DNA from: UKL13-2 sp031431435
GTDB taxonomy: Bacteria; Pseudomonadota; Gammaproteobacteria; Burkholderiales; Usitatibacteraceae
DNA length: 64,000 nt
Reading direction: 5' to 3'
Assembly: GCA_031431435.1 (NCBI GenBank)
Contig: JANPDI010000044.1
Span: 1 to 64,000 of the forward strand
The stretch's first letter is position 1. The number at the start of each line of letters is the position of its first letter. The position numbers and the translations under genes were made by a program. Shown here piece after piece: positions 1 to 7,749 of the stretch. The notes beneath the pieces are model-generated. The model did no database searches. It was not told the origin of the DNA and saw only the letters and a program-made list of their open reading frames with translations.

Positions 1-450
1 GGCCATTTCACGCGCAACGCGTTGCGGGTCGCACCATTGCAGCGTCAGACTCGATACCGCAAGGTCAATCGACTCGCCGGCCAATGGTAGCGCCTCGGCA
101 TCGGCACACAGCGGGTGGTGGGAGGGTGCGGCCCGAAACAGTTTTTCCAGCCATGAAGGCTTGCCGAGTCGTTTGTGTGTGTGTGCCACCATCGCCGGGG
201 CCAAATCAACCGCGACCAATTGTGCGGCCGGGTCGCGCGCGGCGAGTTTTTCGGTGACGTAGCCAGTGCCACAGCCGAGATCCAGCGTGCGTTTGGGTGC
301 CAGCTTGATGTACTGCAATCGCTCGAGCAACCGGTCGGCAATTTCGCGTTGCAGGAAGGCGTGTTGATCGTATTGCGCCGCGGCGCGATCAAACGAGCGG
401 CGTACCGCGGAATGATGTGGGAAATGCGGAGCATCAGATGGTTTGGTCAT
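1..450 (-). CDS. bioC: Malonyl-ACP O-methyltransferase BioC (partial)
   Basis: Runs off the left edge; the first 150 codons are present. BioC methylates the free carboxyl of malonyl-ACP with SAM so that fatty-acid synthesis can build the pimeloyl chain of biotin. The SAM-binding motif LDLGCGTG is at residues 56-63, followed by the acidic end of strand 2 (VAVDLAPAM, 79-87). A segment near residues 116-140 (CADAEALPL, SSLTLQWC) matches the BioC pattern. The ATG at 450 overlaps the bioH stop as ATGA, so it is the last visible gene of bioB-bioF-bioH-bioC. Because the reading frame is open at the window edge it is easily missed. The identification rests on motifs and context. Confidence 0.9.
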   Translation of the reverse strand, partial: MTKPSDAPHFPHHSAVRRSFDRAAAQYDQHAFLQREIADRLLERLQYIKLAPKRTLDLGCGTGYVTEKLAARDPAAQLVAVDLAPAMVAHTHKRLGKPSWLEKLFRAAPSHHPLCADAEALPLAGESIDLAVSSLTLQWCDPQRVAREMA

Positions 451-1211
451 GGCATTAGAAAGCGTTTGACGCAGTCGACAAATTGCGAACGGTGCGACAA
501 AAACGGCGCGTGTGCTGCGTGTGGAATCAATTCATATTCGGCGTTGGTCATTGCTGACGCGAGCCAGCGTGCAGCCGGTTCTGGGGTCAATGCATCGTGG
601 TCACCCTGAATCACCAGCGTGTGATGGTTGATCTGCGTCAGCGTCGGGCGCAGATCGGTTTCGGCCAATATTTCAAGGCCATGCATCAGGTTGGTCATAT
701 TCGGCGCGCCGCGCGCCAGCACTGCTTGTTGCAGCATCACGATGGTGCCGCGCACATTGGCTTGATGCAATGCCTGCAAGGTGAGGAAATTTTTAATGGT
801 CGCAGCGTAATTTTCCGTCAGCCGCAGCGCGAAGTCGGATAACACGCCGGCCCGCATGCCATGCGGCCAATCGTCACCGGCAACAAACCGTGGCGTGGTG
901 GCGACCAGTATCAAGCGGTCAATTTTGGCCGGATGCCGGTATGCGAGGTTGAGTGCGACCTGGCCGCCGAGCGACCAGCCGAGCACATGCGTTTGTGGCG
1001 GCAGCGACGCGGCGACGGCATCGGTCATCGCGTCGAGGGTGGTTGATTTGACATGGCTCGAATGGCCATGTCCCGGCAAGTCAACCACATGCAGGGTGTA
1101 ATCACGGGCGAGTGTTTCGACGACGCTGTTCCAAACCGCGCTGTTGAGCCCCCAGCCGTGCAGCAACGCAAGATGCGGCCCGCTGCCGCTGGTTTCGATG
1201 GCGATGCTCAC
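447..1211 (-). CDS. bioH: Pimeloyl-ACP methyl ester carboxylesterase BioH
   Basis: A 254-residue alpha/beta hydrolase that removes the methyl ester from pimeloyl-ACP, closing the pathway that BioC opens. The nucleophile elbow is GWSLGG with Ser80; the oxyanion region is HGWG (18-21); the acid is probably Asp206 in GDHDALTP; the base is His234 in HAAHAPF. Length and motif spacing fit classical BioH. It starts with GTG, which overlaps the bioF stop (GTGA), and its own stop overlaps the bioC start, so it is translationally coupled on both sides. Cytoplasmic. Confidence 0.93.
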   Translation of the reverse strand: MSIAIETSGSGPHLALLHGWGLNSAVWNSVVETLARDYTLHVVDLPGHGHSSHVKSTTLDAMTDAVAASLPPQTHVLGWSLGGQVALNLAYRHPAKIDRLILVATTPRFVAGDDWPHGMRAGVLSDFALRLTENYAATIKNFLTLQALHQANVRGTIVMLQQAVLARGAPNMTNLMHGLEILAETDLRPTLTQINHHTLVIQGDHDALTPEPAARWLASAMTNAEYELIPHAAHAPFLSHRSQFVDCVKRFLMP

Positions 1212-2428
1212 CGCGCAACACGATTACGGTTGTCCATCAACGTCACTTCAATATCGGTGATGGCGGTGATCAAATCGAATACGTCCTCGCTGACGTGGTT
1301 GGCATTGAGCGATACCCGCAGTCGCGAGGTACCCTGCGGCACCGTCGGCGGGCGGATCGCCGGTACCAAAAAATGCCGCAGACGCAATTGCTCGGCAAAC
1401 GCCAGCGTGGTGGCGTTGTCGCCGATAATCACCGGTTGAATCGCCGTTTGTGAAAACGGCAGTGTTGCGAATTGCAACTTCAGTGAATCATTAAAAAAAT
1501 CAATCAACGTGCGTAAATGGCGGCGGCGCTCGTGATCCTCGGTCATGATGTCGAGCGCGGCAATGCAACCCGCGGCAATTGCCGGCGGTGTTGCGGTGGC
1601 AAAAAGATAGGTGCGGGCGGCTTGCATGATCCAATCAACAACATCTTCATGCCCGGCGACAAATGCACCGTAGCCACCGGCGGCTTTGCCGAGTGTCGCC
1701 ATATAGACGATGCGTTCACTGGTTTTGCCGAACATGTTGAAGTGTTCCAACACCCCCTTGCCGCGATAACCGAGCACCCCAAAGCCGTGTGCGTCATCGA
1801 GCACCAGTATCGCGTCGTGTTGTTCGGCGAGTTCCAACAGTTCGGGGATCAGTGCGATGTCGCCATCCATGCTGAACACCGCATCGGTGACAATCAATTT
1901 GCGCGCGGTTCTTGAGCCATTTTTGTCCCAATCGGCAAGCTGGGTGCGGAGTTTGGCGATATCGTTGTGGCCATAGCGCTTGAATGTGGCGCGCGAAAGA
2001 TGTGCGCCGTCGTTCAGGCAGGCGTGATTGAGCTTGTCGGCAAAAATGACATCGCCGCGCCCGGCGAGTGAACTCAGGATACCCAGATTGGCGGCATAGC
2101 CGGAGCTGAACAGCAGTGCTTTTGGCAGCCCGACAAACGCCGCCAGCCGCGACTCGAGTTCTTCGTGCAGGGCGTGATGTCCGGTGACCATGTGTGACGC
2201 GCCGGCGCCGAGTCCAAATTTTTTCAGCGCGCGCATGGTGGCCTCGACCACCTTCGGGTGATTGGCCAGCCCGAGGTAATCGTTACTCGCAAACGACAAC
2301 ACCCGTTGCCCGTCAATGATCATTGACGCATCCTGTGCCGACGCCACCAGCCGGCGCGAACGCAACTGGTCGGCCTGCGCCAGCTCGGCAAGCAGCGCGG
2401 AAAAATCCGATATCGCGGGGGTCGACAT
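1208..2428 (-). CDS. bioF: 8-amino-7-oxononanoate synthase BioF
   Basis: A PLP enzyme of the alpha-oxoamine synthase family, joining pimeloyl-ACP (or -CoA) to L-alanine to give 7-keto-8-aminopelargonate. The frame is open further upstream (TTG at 2479), but that would overlap bioB; the ATG at 2428 gives 406 residues. Seen: NDYLGLA near residue 49, SSGYAAN near 108, DDAHGFGVLG near 211, and the PLP lysine in ATLGKAAGG (about Lys248). There is no clear Shine-Dalgarno sequence before 2428, so the start is the least certain point. It lies 22 nt after bioB and overlaps bioH. Confidence 0.95.
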   Translation of the reverse strand: MSTPAISDFSALLAELAQADQLRSRRLVASAQDASMIIDGQRVLSFASNDYLGLANHPKVVEATMRALKKFGLGAGASHMVTGHHALHEELESRLAAFVGLPKALLFSSGYAANLGILSSLAGRGDVIFADKLNHACLNDGAHLSRATFKRYGHNDIAKLRTQLADWDKNGSRTARKLIVTDAVFSMDGDIALIPELLELAEQHDAILVLDDAHGFGVLGYRGKGVLEHFNMFGKTSERIVYMATLGKAAGGYGAFVAGHEDVVDWIMQAARTYLFATATPPAIAAGCIAALDIMTEDHERRRHLRTLIDFFNDSLKLQFATLPFSQTAIQPVIIGDNATTLAFAEQLRLRHFLVPAIRPPTVPQGTSRLRVSLNANHVSEDVFDLITAITDIEVTLMDNRNRVAR

Positions 2429-2450
2429 TGTGGTCGGGGAAATGTGCGGG

Positions 2451-3479
2451 CTAAAGCGGTTGAATCCCCAGCTTGTCAAATAATGCGCGATCCTTCAGCA
2501 CATCCGGGTTGCCGGTGGTGAGTAGTTTTTCACCGTAAAAAATCGAGTTGGCGCCGGACAAAAAACATAACGCCTGGGTGGCCTCATTCATTTCCTGACG
2601 GCCGGCCGACAATCGCACAAAACTTTTTGGCATGGTGATTCGTGCCACCGCGATGGTGCGTACAAACTCGGTCCAGTCGATGACTTTTTCGCCGCGTAAT
2701 TTTTCATGCAGCGGGGTGCCTTCCACCTGCACCAGATAGTTGATCGGCACTGATTCGGGTTGTGGTTCGAGCGCCGCCAGTTGGGCCACCAGTCCGGCGC
2801 GCTCACGGCGCGATTCACCCATGCCGACAATGCCGCCGCAGCAAACGTTGAGCCCGGCCTGACGAACGCGCCCGAGTGTATCAAGCCGGTCCTGGTACTC
2901 ACGCGTCGAGACGATGTCGCCATAAAATTCCGGCGCGGTATCGAGGTTGTGATTGTAGTAATCGAGGCCGGCGTCTTTGAGTTGTTCGGCCTGACCGTCT
3001 TTTAACATGCCGAGGGTACAGCAGGTTTCCAGACCGAGCGCTTTGACCTCGCGCACCATGTCGAGCACCGGGTCCAGATCGCGTTGCTTCGGGCCACGCC
3101 ACGCCGCGCCCATGCAAAACCGCGACGCACCGTTTTGTTTTGCCAGCTTGGCGGTGGCAACCACTTCGGCGACATCCAAAATCGCCTCGTTCTCAACCCC
3201 GGTGTGATAACGCGCCGCCTGCGGGCAATAACCACAATCCTCCGAGCAGCCGCCGGTCTTGATCGACAATAACGTCGAGAGTTGCACCCGGTTGGCGTCG
3301 TGATGTTCACGATGCACAGTCTGTGCGCGGTAGACCAGCTCGTTAAACGGCAGGTCAAACAAGGCCTCAATTTCGGCCAGCGACCAGTTTTTTTCGTTGG
3401 CTTTCCAGCGCTTGGCAACGTTGATTGTTTGCGGGGCGGATATTGGTGATGCATCCGCAACCGTGACGGCTTGATTCAT
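2451..3479 (-). CDS. bioB: Biotin synthase BioB
   Basis: A radical-SAM enzyme that inserts sulfur into dethiobiotin, the last step of biotin synthesis. The radical-SAM cluster motif is C78-x3-C82-x2-C85 (GGCSEDCGYCPQ). Further family motifs are GAAWRGP and NHNLDTAPEFY. The ATG at 3479 is chosen because GGAG lies about 8 nt upstream; the frame extends to a GTG at 3527, but that would consume the promoter. First gene of the operon and 342 residues long, normal for the family. Confidence 0.97.
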   Translation of the reverse strand: MNQAVTVADASPISAPQTINVAKRWKANEKNWSLAEIEALFDLPFNELVYRAQTVHREHHDANRVQLSTLLSIKTGGCSEDCGYCPQAARYHTGVENEAILDVAEVVATAKLAKQNGASRFCMGAAWRGPKQRDLDPVLDMVREVKALGLETCCTLGMLKDGQAEQLKDAGLDYYNHNLDTAPEFYGDIVSTREYQDRLDTLGRVRQAGLNVCCGGIVGMGESRRERAGLVAQLAALEPQPESVPINYLVQVEGTPLHEKLRGEKVIDWTEFVRTIAVARITMPKSFVRLSAGRQEMNEATQALCFLSGANSIFYGEKLLTTGNPDVLKDRALFDKLGIQPL

Positions 3480-3512
3480 CGGGGTTTCTCCAGCGTGAAC
3501 AGATAGAATTGG

Positions 3513-3541
3513 ACTATGAAGAATCACCCTCGCAATGTCAA
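3513..3541 (-). promoter_or_regulatory. Sigma70-type promoter of bioBFHC
   Basis: On the minus strand a perfect TTGACA (3541-3536) is followed after 17 nt by CATAGT (3518-3513), predicting transcription from about 3506 and a leader of about 27 nt to the bioB ATG. No BirA-like operator was recognised. The -35 box lies just before the proposed comF start. Confidence 0.65.
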
Positions 3542-3544
3542 TTT

Positions 3545-4327
3545 ATGGCAAACCGCAAAACGACAATTGTGCAAACTGCCGGCATGATGGGTTTGCTGCC
3601 GCCATTTCCCGGGTCCGGGTTGTTCAGCCGGTTGCGCTTAACCAATGTGCGACAGGATTGTGTGTTGTGTGATGCCGCGGGCGCACGGGTGGTGTGTGAG
3701 CCCTGCATGGACCGGCTGCCGCGCAGCGCATTTTCCTGTGTTGGTTGTGCCGCCCCCGGTCAATTGGCGGGCGCCGGTCTGTGTGGCGCGTGTTTGCGGG
3801 CGCCGCGTGCATTTGACGCAACCGTTGCGGCGTTTCAATATCAATTCCCATTGGACCGATTGGTGCAATCATTCAAGTTCAACGCCAATTTGGCGCTGGT
3901 CGATTTTTTTGCCGAGGCACTTGCGGCTGCCGTATTGGCGCAGAAAACAAATTCGCATACACCCATCACCATCGTCGCGTTACCGCTGGCCAACGGACGC
4001 CTGGCGACACGCGGTTTCAACCAGTCGGCGTTGATTGCCGACCGGCTCGGCCACCACCTTGATCTGGCGGTTGCCCACAGCGCCATGTTGCGGGTTCGCG
4101 AAACGCCGCCGCAAGCGGGACTTTCCAAATCAGCGCGGCTGAAAAATATCAGGGGCGCATTTGATTGTGCAGACAATGTTGCCGGCAAACACATTGCATT
4201 GGTGGACGATGTGATGACCACCGGCGCCACACTTTCGGAAGCGGCAAGCGTGCTCAAAAAGGCCGGCGCAATACGGGTCGAGGCGTGGGTGTTGGCAAGG
4301 GCGGTCATGTCAGAGGTGCCGACATGA
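3545..4327 (+). CDS. comF: ComF-family amidophosphoribosyltransferase-like protein
   Basis: A ComF/GntX-type protein of about 260 residues. The N-terminal part carries a zinc-ribbon-like set of cysteines (CVLC, CEPC, CVGC, LCGAC). The C-terminal half is a type-I phosphoribosyltransferase fold with the PRPP loop VDDVMTTGATL. ComF supports DNA uptake in competent bacteria, but many members are not in competence operons and their exact biochemistry is unclear. Start uncertain: ATG 3545 is used, ATG 3584 is an alternative, and neither has a good ribosome-binding site. Its stop overlaps the trmL start (ATGA). Confidence 0.85.
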   Translation: MANRKTTIVQTAGMMGLLPPFPGSGLFSRLRLTNVRQDCVLCDAAGARVVCEPCMDRLPRSAFSCVGCAAPGQLAGAGLCGACLRAPRAFDATVAAFQYQFPLDRLVQSFKFNANLALVDFFAEALAAAVLAQKTNSHTPITIVALPLANGRLATRGFNQSALIADRLGHHLDLAVAHSAMLRVRETPPQAGLSKSARLKNIRGAFDCADNVAGKHIALVDDVMTTGATLSEAASVLKKAGAIRVEAWVLARAVMSEVPT

Positions 4328-4800
4328 TTGACGTTGTTCTGCACCAGCCGGAAATCCCGCCCAACACCGGTAACGTCATTCGCTTGTGCGCCAATACCGG
4401 TGCCCGTTTGCATCTGGTCTATCCGCTGGGCTTTGAATGGGACGACAAGCGGGTGCGTCGGGCGGGGTTGGATTATCACGAGCTGACCAATGTGATGCAC
4501 CACGCAGACTGGGTGGCGTGTACATCAAGCGCGGCGATCATCGGCCGGCGCTTGATTGCGGTCGAAACCGGCGGCACCTTGCGATTCGATGAGATGGCCT
4601 ATCGCGCCGATGACGTGCTGGTGTTTGGCCGCGAAACCAGCGGCTTGCCGGGTGACGTTCTCGCCGATATTCCGCCCGAACAACGGGTGACGCTACCGAT
4701 GCGACCTGACAACCGCAGTTTGAATCTGTCAAACGCCGTTGCGGTGACGGTGTTTGAAGCGTGGCGGCAGCTCGGCTACCCAGGCGCGGTGTTGCGCTGA
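4324..4800 (+). CDS. trmL: tRNA (cytidine(34)-2'-O)-methyltransferase TrmL
   Basis: A 158-residue SPOUT methyltransferase that 2'-O-methylates the wobble nucleotide of tRNA-Leu isoacceptors. Seen: PEIPPNTGNVIRLC at the N-terminus, LVFGRETSGLP and the knot motif LPMRPDNRSLNLSNAVA. Length is standard for the family. It overlaps comF by 4 nt and is probably co-transcribed with it. It is convergent with the small heat-shock gene downstream. Confidence 0.93.
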   Translation: MIDVVLHQPEIPPNTGNVIRLCANTGARLHLVYPLGFEWDDKRVRRAGLDYHELTNVMHHADWVACTSSAAIIGRRLIAVETGGTLRFDEMAYRADDVLVFGRETSGLPGDVLADIPPEQRVTLPMRPDNRSLNLSNAVAVTVFEAWRQLGYPGAVLR

Positions 4801-4815
4801 TCCAGAGGCGCAACA

Positions 4816-4838
4816 CCCCGCCGCCGCCATCGGCGGGG
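4816..4838. terminator. GC-rich hairpin between convergent trmL and hsp20
   Basis: CCCCGCCG (4816-4823) pairs perfectly with CGGCGGGG (4831-4838) around a 7-nt loop, 16 nt after the trmL stop. There is no T tract on either strand, so it may be an inefficient or Rho-assisted terminator. Confidence 0.35.
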
Positions 4839-4872
4839 GAGGGGCCTGCAACTATCTTGGGGTCATGCCGGA

Positions 4873-5322
4873 CTAATTGATCGTAATGCGCTTGGCATTT
4901 GCCTGCGCCAGTTTAGGCAGCGTCAGTTGTAGCACGCCGTCAACATAACGCGCATCGATATTGGCGTCGTCAATATCTTCGGCGAGGGCAAACACCCGCG
5001 AGGTCTTGCCGTAAAAACGTTCGCGATGCAACGTTTTTTCGCCTTCGGCATTGGCGCTCTCGCGTTTGACCTCGACCTCAATGGTCACTTCATTTTTGTT
5101 AACAGCAAGTTGGATATCGTCCTTCTTCACGCCGGGCAACGCCGCGCTGACGCGATAGACCTTGTCGTCCTCGGAAACATCGAGGCGGATTTCGGGCGCA
5201 CCGGCGGTGGCCGGCCGGAAAAAGCCGGCCAATATTTCATTTGTGACAGCTTCGGCTTTTGCGGCTTGTGTGCGTGAAATGCCACTCTGGCCGCGGTTGT
5301 GCCATCGAATTAAGGTATTCAT
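4873..5322 (-). CDS. Small heat-shock protein, Hsp20/alpha-crystallin family
   Basis: A 149-residue ATP-independent holdase chaperone. The alpha-crystallin domain spans about residues 50-149 (LDVSEDDKVYRVSAALPGV, then VDGVLQLTLPK near the end). The start at 5322 is supported by AGGAG about 7 nt upstream. A longer frame reaches 5424 but has no ribosome-binding site. It is divergent from the ECF sigma gene at 5530, so the 207-bp gap must carry both promoters. No convincing heat-shock promoter was found on its own strand. Confidence 0.93.
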   Translation of the reverse strand: MNTLIRWHNRGQSGISRTQAAKAEAVTNEILAGFFRPATAGAPEIRLDVSEDDKVYRVSAALPGVKKDDIQLAVNKNEVTIEVEVKRESANAEGEKTLHRERFYGKTSRVFALAEDIDDANIDARYVDGVLQLTLPKLAQANAKRITIN

Positions 5323-5482
5323 ATCTATCTCCTGATTTTGAGGTTGCCTGAATCTGCGTGTGCTTGTTAATATGGCCAACAGCGCGAAACGATCCGGCCT
5401 GCACAATACAAGATGTGAATCCAAACCAATTTATCAATACGTATATTCGAAAATAAACAATTCCCGGTTGGGTCAAACACCA

Positions 5483-5509
5483 CTTGAAAACCCGGGCGCC
5501 ACCCCAAAC
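5483..5509 (+). promoter_or_regulatory. Sigma32-like promoter before the ECF sigma gene
   Basis: CTTGAAA (5483-5489), a 12-nt spacer, then CCCCAAAC (5502-5509). The heat-shock consensus is CTTGAAA-N12-16-CCCCATNT, so the -35 is perfect and the -10 is good. The predicted start is about 5516, only 14 nt before the sigma ATG. This comes from pattern matching only. Confidence 0.4.
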
Positions 5510-5529
5510 AAAGCGACTGAATTGCCGAC

Positions 5530-6147
5530 ATGAACATTAACGACAACACCAGACTGTTTGCCGAAATCGAATCACACCGCGGCTACCTGTTGCGGTTTGC
5601 AATCGCCAAATTGCGCGATAACCATGATGCCGAAGAGGCGGTACAAGAGGCCATGCTGGCGGCGCTGGGCAGCGCAGCGAGTTTTGCCGGTGACTCATCG
5701 TTGCGCACATGGCTGACATCGATACTGAAATTCAAAATTATCGATTTTCAGCGCCGGGTGATGACAGAGCGTGAGCGATTTCAGGCGGCGCCGGTAACGG
5801 CCGACGAAACCAGCGACGATTGGTTTGAGCCATTTTTTGACGATACCGGCCACTGGCGCGACAATTTTTCAACTTGGGCATGCCCGGAATCGGCACATGA
5901 GCAGCAGGCTTTTTTTGCGGCGTTTGAACGCTGTATGGACAAGTTGCCGAAAGCGACGTCGCGCGTTTTCTTCCAACGCGAGGTGATGGGTGCGGATACC
6001 GAGGAAATTTGTAAGGATGAGGACATTTCTTCGTCAAATTGTTGGGTGATCTTGCATCGGGCAAGAGTTTCACTCCGTGAGTGTCTGGAAAAGAACTGGT
6101 TTGGATTGGAAAATGGACAAAAAGTCGGAAACATCGGAAGGCGCTGA
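5530..6147 (+). CDS. ECF-type RNA polymerase sigma factor
   Basis: A 205-residue group-4 sigma factor. Region 2 covers about residues 15-80, with a conserved DAEEAVQEAM block (33-42) and RTWLTSILKFKIID (59-72). Region 4 is about residues 138-190, with LPKATSRVFF and the helix-turn-helix stretch ending in WVILHRARVSLRECL. The linker contains acidic DDWFEPFFDD. The next gene is a zinc-finger anti-sigma and the bufferin genes follow, the arrangement of copper-responsive sigma factors in Neisseria and related beta-proteobacteria. It probably autoregulates and activates bufA-bufB-bufC. Confidence 0.92.
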   Translation: MNINDNTRLFAEIESHRGYLLRFAIAKLRDNHDAEEAVQEAMLAALGSAASFAGDSSLRTWLTSILKFKIIDFQRRVMTERERFQAAPVTADETSDDWFEPFFDDTGHWRDNFSTWACPESAHEQQAFFAAFERCMDKLPKATSRVFFQREVMGADTEEICKDEDISSSNCWVILHRARVSLRECLEKNWFGLENGQKVGNIGRR

Positions 6148-6361
6148 ACCACGCGATCTGTCGTGCAAACAGGCGGCGCGGTTGATGAGTGTCCGTCGTG
6201 ACCGCGCGCTCGACCAAACTGAGGAAATCGATCTCAGGCTACATTTGACGGTTTGTATGAATTGCCGCCGTTTTGACGGGCAACTGGATGTTTTGTCAGA
6301 ACTGGCGAAGCGTTATGCCGCTGCCAAGGCGGCTGACCCCGGTTTTGAGCCGGCCGAATAG
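6113..6361 (+). CDS. Zinc-finger anti-sigma factor (zf-HC2-like)
   Basis: An 82-residue protein overlapping the 3' end of the sigma gene by 35 nt, with GGATTGG just before the ATG at 6113. It has a single Cys early (LSCKQAARL) and the zf-HC2 signature HLTVCMNC (His-x3-Cys-x2-Cys). No membrane segment follows, so it looks like a cytoplasmic anti-sigma that holds the sigma factor until its zinc/thiol centre is disturbed by metal or oxidation. The overlap implies fixed stoichiometry with its partner. Confidence 0.85.
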   Translation: MDKKSETSEGAEPRDLSCKQAARLMSVRRDRALDQTEEIDLRLHLTVCMNCRRFDGQLDVLSELAKRYAAAKAADPGFEPAE

Positions 6362-6410
6362 TCATTGCAAGCATCTATTCCAAGCAAACGCACGTATAAG
6401 TCGTTGCGCC

Positions 6411-6431
6411 CCGCCAAATAGGCGGATTTTT
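6411..6431 (+). terminator. Short terminator-like hairpin before bufA
   Basis: CCGCC (6411-6415), loop AAATA, GGCGG (6421-6425), then ATTTTT. It lies between the anti-sigma stop and the bufA start and may reduce read-through or protect the bufA mRNA. Only 5 base pairs. Confidence 0.35.
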
Positions 6432-6455
6432 AGCAATTAAACAACCCAAGGAACA

Positions 6456-6758
6456 ATGATGAATAACAAATTAATTCTGTCGTCGGCTATCGCCGGTCTG
6501 GTTGCATTGGCATCGGTAAGTGGTGGCGTGATGGCGCAAGAGAAGAAAGAAGCCAAGGAAAAATGTTTCGGTGTTGCCAAAAAAGCCCAAAATGACTGCG
6601 GAACGGCAAAACATTCCTGCGCCGGTCAGGCTGCCGGCGACAATTTGCCGGAAGAGTGGAAATATGTCGCCAAGGGTTCCTGCGAAAAAATGGGCGGCAA
6701 GTTGAAAGTGGCTGCCAAGGCTGACGAAAAGCCTGCCGCGCCTGCCGCAAAATACTAA
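6456..6758 (+). CDS. bufA1: Bufferin precursor peptide (DUF2282, BufA1-type)
   Basis: A 100-residue exported peptide. The signal peptide runs to about residue 27 (...GGVMA). The mature part is Lys-rich with four Cys (37, 48, 55, 76) in the DUF2282 pattern: KCFGVAKK, NDCGTAKHSCAGQA, WKYVAKGSCEKMGG. Bufferins are ribosomally made periplasmic copper chelators whose cysteines are converted to thiooxazoles by the MNIO enzyme encoded next door. A start at the second ATG (6459) is equally possible and gives better spacing to AAGGA. The C-terminal KPAAPAAKY tail looks disordered. Directly follows the ECF sigma/anti-sigma pair. Confidence 0.9.
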   Translation: MMNNKLILSSAIAGLVALASVSGGVMAQEKKEAKEKCFGVAKKAQNDCGTAKHSCAGQAAGDNLPEEWKYVAKGSCEKMGGKLKVAAKADEKPAAPAAKY

Positions 6759-6897
6759 AGTCAAGCTGGGTTGATGTAAGTGCCGCGCAAGTTTGGTTGG
6801 CATTGCCAGTCGCCATCCAAACGCCGCGGCGTCATCACCTGCCGGTTTCGGTGTATTCACCGCACCGGCAACGCCTGATTCAATTTAGGGGTCTGCA

Positions 6898-7749
6898 ATG
6901 ACGGGCCAACGACCTGCCGCAATTGAGCCGATGCTCGCGGGCATCGGACTGCGTTCGCCACACTATCGCGACATGCAGGCATTGGCGCCGGCGCTGGGAT
7001 TCCTTGAAGTCCACAGCGAGAATTTTTTTGGTGATGGTGGTCAGCCGCTCGCTTATCTGGAATGGTTCCGCGAGCGGTACCCGCTCTCGACCCACGGTGT
7101 TGGATTGTCGTTGGGGTCGGTTGATCCGCTCGATGACACACATCTGCAAAAACTCAAACGACTGGTTGATCGTTTCGAACCGGCGCTTGTGTCCGAGCAT
7201 CTTTGCTGGGTTGGCGTAAACGGCGAATTTACCAACGATCTGCTGCCGATGCCATACACACCGGCGGCATTGGCGCACGTGGTGGCAAAAGTCGGTCAGG
7301 TACAGGATTGTCTGCAGCGTCAGATTTTGGTTGAGAACGTGTCGAGCTACCTGCAGTTCAAATCGTCAACCATCCCCGAGTGGGATTTTGTCGCGTCACT
7401 CGCATCGCAGGCGGGCTGCCAGATTCTGCTTGATGTCAACAACATCTATGTCAACAGCCGTAATCACCAGTTCGATGCGTATCGGTACATCGACGCCATT
7501 GCAACCGGCAGCGTTGGTGAAATCCATCTTGCCGGATTTCAGGATACCGGTGAAATATTGATTGATACCCATGGCGATCGTGTTTCCGCGGCGGTCTGGG
7601 CGCTGTACGAACATGCAATTTCACGATTTGGCGCTGTCCCAACGCTGATCGAATGGGATACCGATATCCCCGCGCTCGACGTGCTGCTGGGTGAGGCGGG
7701 CCGCGCCACATCAATTCTACAAGCCACCGCCGGCGGCCATGCGGCCTGA
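6898..7749 (+). CDS. bufB: Multinuclear non-heme iron oxidase (DUF692, BufB)
   Basis: A 283-residue DUF692/MNIO TIM-barrel enzyme, the modifying enzyme for the DUF2282 peptide. Candidate iron ligands lie in conserved places: His39 (EVHSENFF), His66 (STHGVGLS), Glu100-His101 (SEHLCW), Glu146-Asn147 (VENVSSY), Asp179 with Asn181-182 (DVNNIYVN), His210 (EIHLAGF), His225 (DTHGDRV), Glu252 (EWDTD). AGGGG lies 7 nt before the ATG. It overlaps bufC by 11 nt. The family relationship is secure; the substrate (BufA1 above) is inferred from operon position. Confidence 0.93.
   Translation: MTGQRPAAIEPMLAGIGLRSPHYRDMQALAPALGFLEVHSENFFGDGGQPLAYLEWFRERYPLSTHGVGLSLGSVDPLDDTHLQKLKRLVDRFEPALVSEHLCWVGVNGEFTNDLLPMPYTPAALAHVVAKVGQVQDCLQRQILVENVSSYLQFKSSTIPEWDFVASLASQAGCQILLDVNNIYVNSRNHQFDAYRYIDAIATGSVGEIHLAGFQDTGEILIDTHGDRVSAAVWALYEHAISRFGAVPTLIEWDTDIPALDVLLGEAGRATSILQATAGGHAA

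Noticed and set aside
2429..2479. TTG start for bioF at 2479
   Set aside because: It would overlap the bioB coding end by 29 nt; the ATG at 2428 gives the family length.
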